Assembly: GCA_049242865.1 (NCBI GenBank)
Contig: JBMLOR010000065.1
Location: 14,446-78,445, forward strand
Source of the DNA: CAIVPM01 sp049242865
GTDB taxonomy: Bacteria; Bacteroidota; Bacteroidia; Chitinophagales; Chitinophagaceae
Direction of reading: 5' to 3'
DNA: 64,000 nt
Part shown: positions 18,110 to 25,712 of the stretch, one piece after another
Position numbering within the stretch: position 1 is the first letter of the stretch
Layout: each line of letters begins with the position of its first letter
Translations under genes and position numbers: made by a program
Notes under the pieces: model-generated
Databases searched by the model: none
Seen by the model: the letters and a program-made list of their open reading frames with translations, nothing else
Told to the model about the DNA's origin: nothing

Positions 18110-19108
18110 ATGCAGCATCATAATTGCTTGAATTGCAACAAGCCATTTACAGAAAGTGAGCTTTTTTGCAGTTCTTGTGGTCAGCGAACAACAACGCATA
18201 GATTTTCCTTAAGAAGCCTATTTACGCACGATTTTATTCATGCAGTTTTTCATTTAGATAAAGGCTTTTTTGGTACGCTAAAAAACTTGTTTTTGCAACC
18301 GGGTACCGTTGTTAAGGAATTTTTAGAGGGTAAGCGGGTAAAGTATTTTAATTACTTTACTATGATTCTAATACTCATTACCGTAGGTCATTTTTTGCAA
18401 AAGTATAGTCCAATTAAGTTGGTAGATTTAATGACTGCCTCTACAGTTTCTAATAAAACGAATAATAAGCCATTTGCAATAGATACAGTAAAGTTAATGG
18501 GCAAAAATGCTGGTTTTGACTCACAACAGTTGATTGTTCTGAACCAAAAAATTGATTCCCTAAAAAAAAGAAGATCTAATATAATTAAATTCGAGAAGGA
18601 CATTGCAAAAGAGCAAGAGAAAATTTTTAATGGTTTTGAAAGGTTTACAAAAGAAAATCCTAAGCTGTTTTATTTGATTTTAATTCCGATTTATACTTTC
18701 TTCACTTTAATTTGGTTTTATAAATCAAAGCTCAATTTTTCTGAACAGTTAATCACCAATATTTATAAAACTTGTGGCGATATAGTTATTGGAATATTAT
18801 TTTCTATTGGATTATATATTTATCCAAAAATTAGTTTCTGGACAATAGTTTATCCTTTTTCATCTTTATTGCTCATTGCATATTCAACTTGGTTTTATCA
18901 AAACTTTTTTAAACATTATTATAAAGATGCAGGTATAGTTTTTCTTAAAAGCTTGGCTGCAGTGCTATGTGTTCAGCTGTTTATTGGCATAATTGCAGCT
19001 ATTTTTATGTTTATTGCAGGATATAATCTTGGGTTAAAACAAACTAAAATTAAAGAGTTTCCTTCTACAACATCTTCACAAAAAGACACGTTCAATCCTA
19101 AAAAATAA
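18110..19108 (+). CDS. DUF3667-type membrane protein with N-terminal zinc ribbon
   Basis: This 332-residue protein begins with two CxxC pairs (CLNCNKPFTESELFCSSCGQ), a zinc ribbon. Then come FSLRSLFTHDFIHAVFHLDKGFFGTLKNL and a proline-glycine turn (LQPGTVVKEFLEGKRVKYFNY), the signature of DUF3667. Four or more membrane helices follow, including LILITVGHFL and LFYLILIPIYTFFTLIWFY, plus further ones near the C-terminus. A charged coiled stretch lies at about 145-185. Function is unknown; the family is frequent in Bacteroidota. It is close behind the SDR gene and 73 bases ahead of the sigma factor gene. Confidence 0.8.
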   Translation: MQHHNCLNCNKPFTESELFCSSCGQRTTTHRFSLRSLFTHDFIHAVFHLDKGFFGTLKNLFLQPGTVVKEFLEGKRVKYFNYFTMILILITVGHFLQKYSPIKLVDLMTASTVSNKTNNKPFAIDTVKLMGKNAGFDSQQLIVLNQKIDSLKKRRSNIIKFEKDIAKEQEKIFNGFERFTKENPKLFYLILIPIYTFFTLIWFYKSKLNFSEQLITNIYKTCGDIVIGILFSIGLYIYPKISFWTIVYPFSSLLLIAYSTWFYQNFFKHYYKDAGIVFLKSLAAVLCVQLFIGIIAAIFMFIAGYNLGLKQTKIKEFPSTTSSQKDTFNPKK

Positions 19109-19181
19109 TAAATTTGGATGGCATAGGCAGCTTTGACGTATAGTTTGGTATCAAAGTTGTATCATTTATGTCAAAAAATTT

Positions 19182-19718
19182 GTGAGTGAACATGATATGA
19201 TAAAGGGCTGTATAAGCCAAAAAGTGCAATGCCAAAAAGCTTTGTTCAATACTTATGCCCCAAAATTTATGACTGTATGTTTAAGATATGCAGTAGACAC
19301 TATGGAAGCCGAAGATTTTTTACAAGAAGGCTTTGTGAGAATTTTCAATAATTTACATCAATTTAAATTTGAAGGAAGTTTTGAAGGTTGGATGCGTAGA
19401 ATAGTGGTTAACGTTTGCTTAAAAAAGCTTCAGAAAAAGAAAATTATTTTCAACGAAATTAGCGAAGAGTATGCTACTATGCCAATTATTGATGCTAATG
19501 CTTATGCACATCTTGGCGAAAATGATTTACTAAAGCTTATTAATAATTTACCAGAAGGTTATAGAATTGTTTTTAATTTAAATGTAATTGAAGGATATAG
19601 CCATGAAGAAATAGCAAAAATGTTGAACGTGCAACCTAGTACAAGCAGAAGCCAATTGGTGAAAGCAAGAAAAATGTTGCAACAACAAATTTTAGAATTA
19701 CAAAAAGTAGCAGTTTAA
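19182..19718 (+). CDS. ECF-type RNA polymerase sigma factor
   Basis: A 178-residue sigma-70-family factor with region 2 (TMEAEDFLQEGFVRIFNNLHQF), the W-containing FEGSFEGWMRRIVVN, and a region 4 helix-turn-helix (YSHEEIAKMLNVQPSTSRSQLVKARKML). The start used is GTG at 19182 (MSEHDMIKGC), which gives the normal ECF N-terminus; an ATG five codons later is the alternative. It is followed after 2 bases by a gene for a protein with a cytoplasmic tail, one membrane helix and a barrel, its likely anti-sigma partner. The target regulon is unknown. Confidence 0.9.
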   Translation: MSEHDMIKGCISQKVQCQKALFNTYAPKFMTVCLRYAVDTMEAEDFLQEGFVRIFNNLHQFKFEGSFEGWMRRIVVNVCLKKLQKKKIIFNEISEEYATMPIIDANAYAHLGENDLLKLINNLPEGYRIVFNLNVIEGYSHEEIAKMLNVQPSTSRSQLVKARKMLQQQILELQKVAV

Positions 19719-19720
19719 AT

Positions 19721-21244
19721 ATGACAGATAAATTATTCGATACTTTTATACAGCAAAAGCTGTACCATAAAGAAAGCAGTGTGCCTGCTGATTTGTGGGA
19801 TAAAATTGCTGCTGAAAAAAATAAAAAAAGAGGTTTTTTTTGGTGGAAAAATCCCAAAATTTATCTACCAATTTTAACAGGTATAGTAATACTTACTGCT
19901 ATAACTATTTCATCAAAATTTAGTAACACTGAAAGTAAAGTTTTGGTGATAAATAATAAAAATGTATCAGAAGGTAATAAAGCTAATGAGTCAAATTTTG
20001 CAACGCAGCAATTAAAATATAACGAAAACGATAATATTAATAATCCAACATCCAACATTAAAATCAATACTGATAATAAAACACTTAACCCATCTGTACA
20101 AACTAAAAACTCTTATACAAAATCTGTAAAAAAAACTGTTTCAAATAATGCTGTTGTAAGCATAGAAAATAGAAAGAATGCAGTAAAAGAAATTAAAGAA
20201 AAATCTTCGGATAACTTTAATCAATCTAATGGAATATCATTACTAAATACATCAACATCTTTTAATAACGATGCAAGTAACCTAGATTATAAAAACTATG
20301 TGCGTAAATCAAAAAATGCAGCTAACACTTTTGCAAAAATTGGTTTTAATTATGAAGAGGCTTTACAACAAAATAATGCCACTGCAAATAATATCGATCT
20401 TCAGTTTTTAACAAAATCTGGTAAGCAATTGTTCTCAGCTAATACAGCACCTCCAATTATTAATTTAAGAAAAATTTTTGGATTAGACGATTGCCCAACC
20501 GCAAATGGACACCAAAGAAATGATTGGTATTTAGAAGGTTATGGCAGTATTGATTATACCTCGAAAAGAGTAGAAAATATAAGTACCACAGATGCTTACT
20601 TAGCAAAAAAAGATAGTGCCGAAAAGATGAAAGGTGGATTTACACTTGGTGTAAGAATTAGTAAATCTCTCTCAGACAATATGCTTTTTAAAACAGGTTT
20701 TCAGTTTAACCAAATGTTTGAGCAGTTTAAGTTGTCTGTTGAGAATGAACGACGAATTACAACAACTATCATTACAAGAACCTTGATAAGAACAGGTTTA
20801 CCCGATACTACAATAAGTGATACTACAAGCTTAATTCAAATTGGATATCGTACACAACAAAATACTAATTTGTACAGAAGCATCGAGTTGCCACTTTTGT
20901 TAAGCTACGAATTTGGTAAACCTGATAGCAAATTTAGTTTTGCGTTAACTGCAGGTGCTATTATAAACTTAACTACTTGGAACAAAGGCAATACAATTAA
21001 TGAATTAAATCAAATTGTATCTATTAACTCTAAGCCACCACAAACAAGTTTTTATAGAAATCAAATTGGTTTAAGTGCATATCTAAGTGCAAGTGTTATA
21101 AAACAAGTTAATAATAAATGGGCATTTTTTGCAGAACCATATCTAAGATATTCGCTTGGAAAAAATAATTTGGCATCAGGATTTGTTCAGCAATTTGATG
21201 CAATAGGCATAAACTTCGGAACAAGATTAAAAATAAATCGATAA
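19721..21244 (+). CDS. Membrane-anchored outer-membrane beta-barrel protein, likely anti-sigma partner
   Basis: This 507-residue protein has an unusual plan. A cytoplasmic N-terminus (1-46, with PADLWDKIAAEKN, as in small anti-sigma-like proteins) leads to one membrane helix (about 47-64, IYLPILTGIVILTAITI). A 200-residue Asn/Ser/Lys-rich linker follows, then an outer-membrane barrel of the PorT/OMP_b-brl type (from about 268, DWYLEGYGSIDY, to the end). Its gene begins 2 bases after the sigma factor, so the N-terminus may sequester that factor. One chain would have to link both membranes unless it is cleaved. This reading is inferred from sequence; the barrel could also be periplasmic or unfolded. 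Confidence 0.7.
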   Translation: MTDKLFDTFIQQKLYHKESSVPADLWDKIAAEKNKKRGFFWWKNPKIYLPILTGIVILTAITISSKFSNTESKVLVINNKNVSEGNKANESNFATQQLKYNENDNINNPTSNIKINTDNKTLNPSVQTKNSYTKSVKKTVSNNAVVSIENRKNAVKEIKEKSSDNFNQSNGISLLNTSTSFNNDASNLDYKNYVRKSKNAANTFAKIGFNYEEALQQNNATANNIDLQFLTKSGKQLFSANTAPPIINLRKIFGLDDCPTANGHQRNDWYLEGYGSIDYTSKRVENISTTDAYLAKKDSAEKMKGGFTLGVRISKSLSDNMLFKTGFQFNQMFEQFKLSVENERRITTTIITRTLIRTGLPDTTISDTTSLIQIGYRTQQNTNLYRSIELPLLLSYEFGKPDSKFSFALTAGAIINLTTWNKGNTINELNQIVSINSKPPQTSFYRNQIGLSAYLSASVIKQVNNKWAFFAEPYLRYSLGKNNLASGFVQQFDAIGINFGTRLKINR

Positions 21245-21320
21245 ATATTAAAATATTCAGTTAAAAGCATCAACCTTATTAAAGCTAGTATCATTTAAAG
21301 TAATAAGCATACCCCAACTT

Positions 21321-22328
21321 ATGAAGAAATTAGTTTCTATAATATTAATACCATTTTTGCTAGCAAGTTGCTACGATACTCCTATAGATAATTTTAACCT
21401 ATATCCTGGATTAGAATTAAATGATGTTACATGGAGCAACGATCCTATAGACTTATCCAAAACAAGTGCATTAATAAATAATTTAGTGCTAGATACAAAG
21501 TCGATACAATTTAACTCAAACAATGGTGCTACTTGGAATTTGAATGATAAAACACAAATCATTTTACCCCCAAACAGTTATTTAAATACAGCAGGAGCTA
21601 CATTTAATGGACTTGTAATTGCTGATGTTGTTGTACTAAGTAAAAAAGGAGATTATGTACGAAACTTATTGCCAAGTATAACAGCTTCGTCTATTGTGGA
21701 ATATGGAACTAATAGCTTTTTTATTAATTTAAGAAGCAACACTATTTCAGAAGTTAAGCTATCAACAGGCAATTTTATAACTATTAATTTTAAAGATACT
21801 GTTGCTCAATCTTCTCAAGTTTTAGCATTTTCAGAAACTATTGTACCACTAAATAATAATAATCCTGTACAGTGGTTTGTAAATAACTCGAACCTAAATG
21901 GAAGCTTACAACTTAATTATAATTTACCACTTACAACTTTTGGTTCTAAAAAAGGGTTTGAACTTAAAACTAATAAAACAGGTTTAAATATTGCCACTGC
22001 AAAATCATATACTCCACCGTCAACAACTAGTAGGGTAGATATTGTAATGCCAGCAAATTTTACCAACAAAAACACTATTGTATTTGCCGTATTTGATAAT
22101 AAAAATATTGTATTACGCCTTACTCCAGATCCAGTAAACAAAAGTTATTATTTTAAAGAAATGCCTGCTACTGAAACTGTAAATTTTGTTAGCGTATCAT
22201 TGATTGATAATAAAATTTACTATGGTAGTAATAAGGTTACTGTTACTCCAAATGGAGTTTTTAGGTTAAACCCCGATGTAAATCCTATTACATCAACTAA
22301 ACTAAAAGCATATTTAGATTTATTATAA
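21321..22328 (+). CDS. Lipoprotein of unknown function in the sigma factor locus
   Basis: A 335-residue protein with a lipoprotein signal peptide (lipobox LASC, Cys17) and a mature part rich in short beta strands and Asn/Thr/Ser. It resembles surface beta-sandwich lipoproteins, but no family is recognised. A WNLNDKTQIILPPNSYLN segment is noticeable and recalls openings of carboxypeptidase-like or ZU5-like domains; this is weak. It follows the barrel gene by 76 bases and could be the third gene of the sigma locus or have its own promoter. The downstream gene is convergent, with only an imperfect hairpin between. Confidence 0.6.
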   Translation: MKKLVSIILIPFLLASCYDTPIDNFNLYPGLELNDVTWSNDPIDLSKTSALINNLVLDTKSIQFNSNNGATWNLNDKTQIILPPNSYLNTAGATFNGLVIADVVVLSKKGDYVRNLLPSITASSIVEYGTNSFFINLRSNTISEVKLSTGNFITINFKDTVAQSSQVLAFSETIVPLNNNNPVQWFVNNSNLNGSLQLNYNLPLTTFGSKKGFELKTNKTGLNIATAKSYTPPSTTSRVDIVMPANFTNKNTIVFAVFDNKNIVLRLTPDPVNKSYYFKEMPATETVNFVSVSLIDNKIYYGSNKVTVTPNGVFRLNPDVNPITSTKLKAYLDLL

Positions 22329-22360
22329 GAAAAACCAAGTTTCAGTATCCTGTGATAAAC

Positions 22361-22774
22361 TTAGTTATTGTTTTCAACAACCATAGTTTTACTTAAGTAA
22401 TCGTGCAAAGTACGCTCGTTTAATATTGGAAAAAAGAATAAATCAATCACCGTTAATCTAATAATTGAGCGAACAAAAATTTGCCAAACCTTTGGTTTTG
22501 TTCCATCACTCGAAACTACTTTGGTGTAGCTAGTAAACTTACCTAAACTTCTTTTAAGTAAACTTTCTGTAATAAAATAGTAGCTAAACAAAACTATTGC
22601 AAACAACTCTCCAAAGCTAAATAACATTTTTCTTTGCCAAGTAATGGCATATTGAGTAAGAGCTTTATTTATAAAGTAAGCTATTGTAAAAACAATAATC
22701 GTATCTACTAAAAAATTTAAGGTTCTTGTACCTACGCCAACTGGTTGTAAGTTTTTCATACTTTTATTATGCAA
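22361..22774 (-). CDS. RDD-family membrane protein
   Basis: A 137-residue protein with the RDD pattern: RTLNFLVDTIIVFTIAYFI in the first helix, then KRSLGKFTSYTKVVSSDGTKP, and a final helix with an RSIIRLTVIDLFF segment. Function is unknown; some RDD proteins act in ion exchange. The frame start at 22774 overlaps gcvT by 8 bases, whereas the ATG at 22759 (MKNLQPVG) follows the gcvT stop by 7 bases. Either way, coupling to gcvT is likely. Confidence 0.8.
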   Translation of the reverse strand: MHNKSMKNLQPVGVGTRTLNFLVDTIIVFTIAYFINKALTQYAITWQRKMLFSFGELFAIVLFSYYFITESLLKRSLGKFTSYTKVVSSDGTKPKVWQIFVRSIIRLTVIDLFFFPILNERTLHDYLSKTMVVENNN

Positions 22775-23861
22775 ATGGAATTTTTACTACTTTGGCTTTT
22801 ATAGCATTATTTCTTATATCAATAAAAACTTCTGAATCTAAGGCTGCATGGTCAATGTTTATATAACCCAAACCTATAGCTTTTCCTAAGCTTGGGCTTT
22901 GAGTTCCACTACGTACCGTACCAATTGAATTTCCTTGAGCATCTTTTATAACATAGCCATTTCTAGGAATGCCTCTTTCAATCATTTCAAATCCAACTAA
23001 TTTTTTGGTAATTCCTTGCTGTTTTTGGTTTTCTAATATTGCTTTAGCAGTAAACTCTTTTGTAAACTTTGTTATCCAACCTAAACCAGCCTCAAGTGGT
23101 GTAGTTGTGTCATCAATATCATTACCATATAGGCAATAGCCCATTTCTAATCTTAATGTATCTCTTGCAGCCAATCCTATTGGTTTTAAATTACTTTGTT
23201 CGCCTGCTTTAAAAATAGCATCCCAAATTTTGTTGGCATTGTCGTTTTCATCTCTAAAATAAATTTCAACACCACCTGCACCAGTGTAACCTGTAGCACT
23301 AACTATAACATTTTCAATACCAGCAAAAATGGTTCTTATAAAAGTGTAATACTTTAAATTCATGATATCATCATTGCAAAGAGGCTGCAAAATTTTTGTA
23401 GCGTTTGGGCCTTGAATTGCAAGTAAGCAAGTTTTGTCACTTATATTATGTATTTCAACATTGTTGGTGTTATGTTTGTTAACCCAAGCCCAATCTTTGT
23501 CAATATTGCTAGCGTTTACAACTAGCATATATACTTTATTTTCCTCTATGCAATACACAATTAAATCGTCAATTATTCCACCATTGTCGTTTGTAAAACA
23601 GCTGTATTGAGCCTTGCCTTCTGTAAGTTTACTAGCATCGTTACTTGTAATTCGCTGAATTAATTCTAAAGCTCCGCTTCCTTTTAAAATAAATTCACCC
23701 ATATGGCTCACATCAAAAACACCTGCATTTTGGCGAACTGCAAAATGCTCTTCATTGATACTTGAATAACTTATAGGCATATTATAACCAGCAAAAGGAG
23801 CCATTTTTGCACCAAGTGCTATATGCTTATGTGTAAATGGAGTGTTTTTAATTAATGACAT
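22767..23861 (-). CDS. gcvT: Aminomethyltransferase, T-protein of the glycine cleavage system
   Basis: This 364-residue protein is of normal length. Motifs include HIALGAKMAPFAGYNMPISY, HFAVRQNAGVFDVSHMGE, SNDASKL..GKAQYSCFTNDNGGIIDDLIVY, VSATGYTGAGGVEIYF and AARDTLRLEMGYCLYGNDID. It transfers the aminomethyl carbon of glycine from lipoylated H-protein to tetrahydrofolate, giving 5,10-methylene-THF and ammonia. Other gcv genes are not in the window. The 78 bases upstream show no glycine-riboswitch-like fold that I can recognise. Confidence 0.95.
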   Translation of the reverse strand: MSLIKNTPFTHKHIALGAKMAPFAGYNMPISYSSINEEHFAVRQNAGVFDVSHMGEFILKGSGALELIQRITSNDASKLTEGKAQYSCFTNDNGGIIDDLIVYCIEENKVYMLVVNASNIDKDWAWVNKHNTNNVEIHNISDKTCLLAIQGPNATKILQPLCNDDIMNLKYYTFIRTIFAGIENVIVSATGYTGAGGVEIYFRDENDNANKIWDAIFKAGEQSNLKPIGLAARDTLRLEMGYCLYGNDIDDTTTPLEAGLGWITKFTKEFTAKAILENQKQQGITKKLVGFEMIERGIPRNGYVIKDAQGNSIGTVRSGTQSPSLGKAIGLGYINIDHAALDSEVFIDIRNNAIKAKVVKIPFA

Positions 23862-23939
23862 ATTGATCGTTTTTTATGTGTGCAAAGAAACAAGGTTTTA
23901 TAATGTTGTAATATTTATTTAAGGAAATGATATAGGGTT

Positions 23940-24653
23940 TTACATACTCTGAATTAAAAATATGCTTGGTTGTTTGTGAATATTAAGTGTTTCTTTTTTC
24001 CAATCGTTAATAGATTTTGTAATGATACTTTCGTTATCGTTTGTAATATTCACAGCAATGCAAAGCAGCGTATTGCCTTTGCAAGTTTGCAATAAATCTT
24101 GTACTAACGCATGGTTTCTGTAGGGTGTTTCAATAAAAATCTGAGTACTATTTTTTTGTTGGTTTGAGGCTAGTTCAAGTTGTTTTATCTTGTTTTTTCT
24201 TTCCATACTATCAATAGGTAAATAACCATGAAATGAAAATGATTGGCCATTTAAGCCACTAGCCATTAAGGCTAAAAATATAGAACTTGGGCCTACAATA
24301 GGAACAATTGTTGCACCAATTTGTTGTGCTACGTTAACTAAAATTTGTCCAGGATCAGCAATGCCAGGGCAACCTGCCTCACTTACTATTCCAATATTCT
24401 TACCTTCTAATAAAATTTCTTTAAATCTTTGCTGCACTTGAGTTTCTGCAAAATGAATGCTATGCCACTCGTGTGCATCAATAACCATTTCTTTATGAAT
24501 ACTCTTAAAAAATCTGCGAGTTGTTTTTTCAACTTCAACAAAAAAAGCGTCACATTTTTTAATGGCATCAATAGTATAGGGCAATATTGTATGTAAAGCA
24601 TTTGGGGCTAGTGGACAAGGAATTAAAAATACCCGACCTATATTATTTTTCAT
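23940..24653 (-). CDS. SAM-dependent methyltransferase of the tetrapyrrole-methylase fold (RsmI-like)
   Basis: This 237-residue protein has features of the TP-methylase fold: VFLIPCPLAPN at the start, GIVSEAGCPGIADPGQ, IGATIVPIVGPSSIFLALMASGLNG, FSFHGYLPI and FIETPYRN. These match 16S rRNA 2'-O-methyltransferase RsmI. It is shorter than RsmI (about 280 residues) and starts with CPLAP rather than the usual TPIGN, so it is a Bacteroidota paralogue whose substrate is uncertain. The start is placed at 24653 because the 22 codons before it lack conservation. It is divergent from greA. Confidence 0.75.
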   Translation of the reverse strand: MKNNIGRVFLIPCPLAPNALHTILPYTIDAIKKCDAFFVEVEKTTRRFFKSIHKEMVIDAHEWHSIHFAETQVQQRFKEILLEGKNIGIVSEAGCPGIADPGQILVNVAQQIGATIVPIVGPSSIFLALMASGLNGQSFSFHGYLPIDSMERKNKIKQLELASNQQKNSTQIFIETPYRNHALVQDLLQTCKGNTLLCIAVNITNDNESIITKSINDWKKETLNIHKQPSIFLIQSM

Positions 24654-24703
24654 ATTGCGAAAATAAAAAATGTACCCTAATAAGCAGTTTTTATTAAAAC
24701 ACC

Positions 24704-24711
24704 TATATTTG
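24704..24711 (+). promoter_or_regulatory. -7 promoter element of greA
   Basis: TATATTTG matches TAnnTTTG exactly, 66 bases before the greA ATG. The -33 region is T-rich without a clear TTG. Transcription would begin at about 24718, the foot of the leader hairpin. Confidence 0.5.
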
Positions 24712-24714
24712 TGT

Positions 24715-24752
24715 TGCAACGCTACACTTTAAGTGTGGCGTTGTATTTTTTT
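24715..24752 (+). terminator. Terminator-like hairpin in the greA leader
   Basis: CAACGCTACACTT (24717-24729) pairs with AAGTGTGGCGTTG (24731-24743) with one G-U, and the stem extends to 24715/24745. The tip opens to a small loop of about five bases. A run of seven T residues follows at 24746-24752. It lies between the greA promoter and start codon, with no gene upstream on this strand, so it looks like an attenuator rather than the end of another gene. Confidence 0.65.
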
Positions 24753-24777
24753 ATATCAACGTAAAACGATTTTTGTT

Positions 24778-25245
24778 ATGAGTGAATATGTAACTAAAGA
24801 AACTTTTGAAAAGATGCGTGAAGAGCTGCACAAAATGAAAACTATTGATAGGCCTGCAGCATCTAAAGCAATAGCAGAAGCAAGAGAAAAAGGCGACCTT
24901 AGAGAAAATGCAGAATACGATAGTGCCAAAGAAGCACAAGGCATGTTGGAAGCTAAAATTAAACATCTAGAAGGTGTAATTGCTACTGCAAAAATTGTTG
25001 ACCCAAATAGTATAGACACTAGTAAAGTTAGCATTCTTACAAAAGCAACTATAACCAATATGGCAACCAAAAAAACATTAACTTATCAAATAGTTGGTGA
25101 AAAAGAAGCCGATTTAAAAGCAGGAAAAATTTCTGCATCATCGCCTATTGGCAAGGGATTGCTTGGTAAAGTAAAAGGTGAAATTGCAGAAGTGCAAGCA
25201 CCTACAGGTATCTTAAAATTTAAGATTGAAAGTATTAGTATTTAA
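24778..25245 (+). CDS. greA: Transcription elongation factor GreA
   Basis: A 155-residue protein with an N-terminal coiled coil (KETFEKMREELHKMK, then the tip region EAREKGDLRENAEYDSAKEAQ with the conserved acidic residues) and the C-terminal FKBP-like domain (ISASSPIGKGLLGK). It rescues backtracked RNA polymerase by stimulating transcript cleavage. The frame is open from 24733, but the ATG at 24778 (MSEYVTKETF) is the conserved start. The leader contains a terminator-like hairpin, and a strong terminator follows the gene. Confidence 0.95.
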   Translation: MSEYVTKETFEKMREELHKMKTIDRPAASKAIAEAREKGDLRENAEYDSAKEAQGMLEAKIKHLEGVIATAKIVDPNSIDTSKVSILTKATITNMATKKTLTYQIVGEKEADLKAGKISASSPIGKGLLGKVKGEIAEVQAPTGILKFKIESISI

Positions 25246-25260
25246 GAAATTATTACCCAA

Positions 25261-25304
25261 CCTCTAAAGTTTTAGTTTTTTAAAACTTTAGAGGTTTTTT
25301 ATTT
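25261..25304 (+). terminator. Intrinsic terminator after greA
   Basis: CCTCTAAAGTTTTA (25261-25274) and TAAAACTTTAGAGG (25281-25294) form a perfect 14-base stem with a GTTTTT loop, followed by TTTTTTATTT. Confidence 0.92.
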
Positions 25305-25316
25305 AAAGCCAACACC

Positions 25317-25706
25317 ATGACTATTTTTTCTAAAATAATTGCACGCCAAATTCCTTGTTATTTGATTGCTGAAAATAACAATTTCATTGCTTTTTTAGAT
25401 GTTTTTCCCTTGCAAAAAGGTCATGTTTTAGTAGTCCCAAAAATTGAAATTGATAAGGTTTTTGATTTGCCTGTCAACTATTTAGCAGAAATGCTAGTTT
25501 TTGCACAGCCTATTGCTAAAGCTATTGAAAAAAGCTTTGATTGTAATAGGGTAAGCATGCTTACAGTTGGATTAGAAGTGCCACACGCACACTTACATTT
25601 AATACCTATAAATGGAATTGTGGATATAGATTTTAGCCAAAAAAAATTGCAACTATCTAAAGATGAGTTTATGGCTATTCAAAATATGATAATTAATAAT
25701 TTATAA
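25317..25706 (+). CDS. HIT-family nucleotide hydrolase
   Basis: A 129-residue HIT protein beginning MTIFSKIIARQIPCYLIAEN. It has FLDVFPLQKGHVLVVPKIEID and the catalytic VPHAHLHLIP (HxHxH with the central nucleophilic histidine). Such proteins hydrolyse purine nucleoside phosphoramidates or dinucleoside polyphosphates. It starts 22 bases after the greA stem, so any co-transcription needs read-through. Its stop is 6 bases from that of the convergent AsmA-like gene. Confidence 0.9.
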   Translation: MTIFSKIIARQIPCYLIAENNNFIAFLDVFPLQKGHVLVVPKIEIDKVFDLPVNYLAEMLVFAQPIAKAIEKSFDCNRVSMLTVGLEVPHAHLHLIPINGIVDIDFSQKKLQLSKDEFMAIQNMIINNL

Positions 25707-25712
25707 AATAGT

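Noticed and set aside
23862..23939. Glycine riboswitch before gcvT
   Set aside because: The leader is only 78 bases, AT-rich, and lacks the conserved paired elements.
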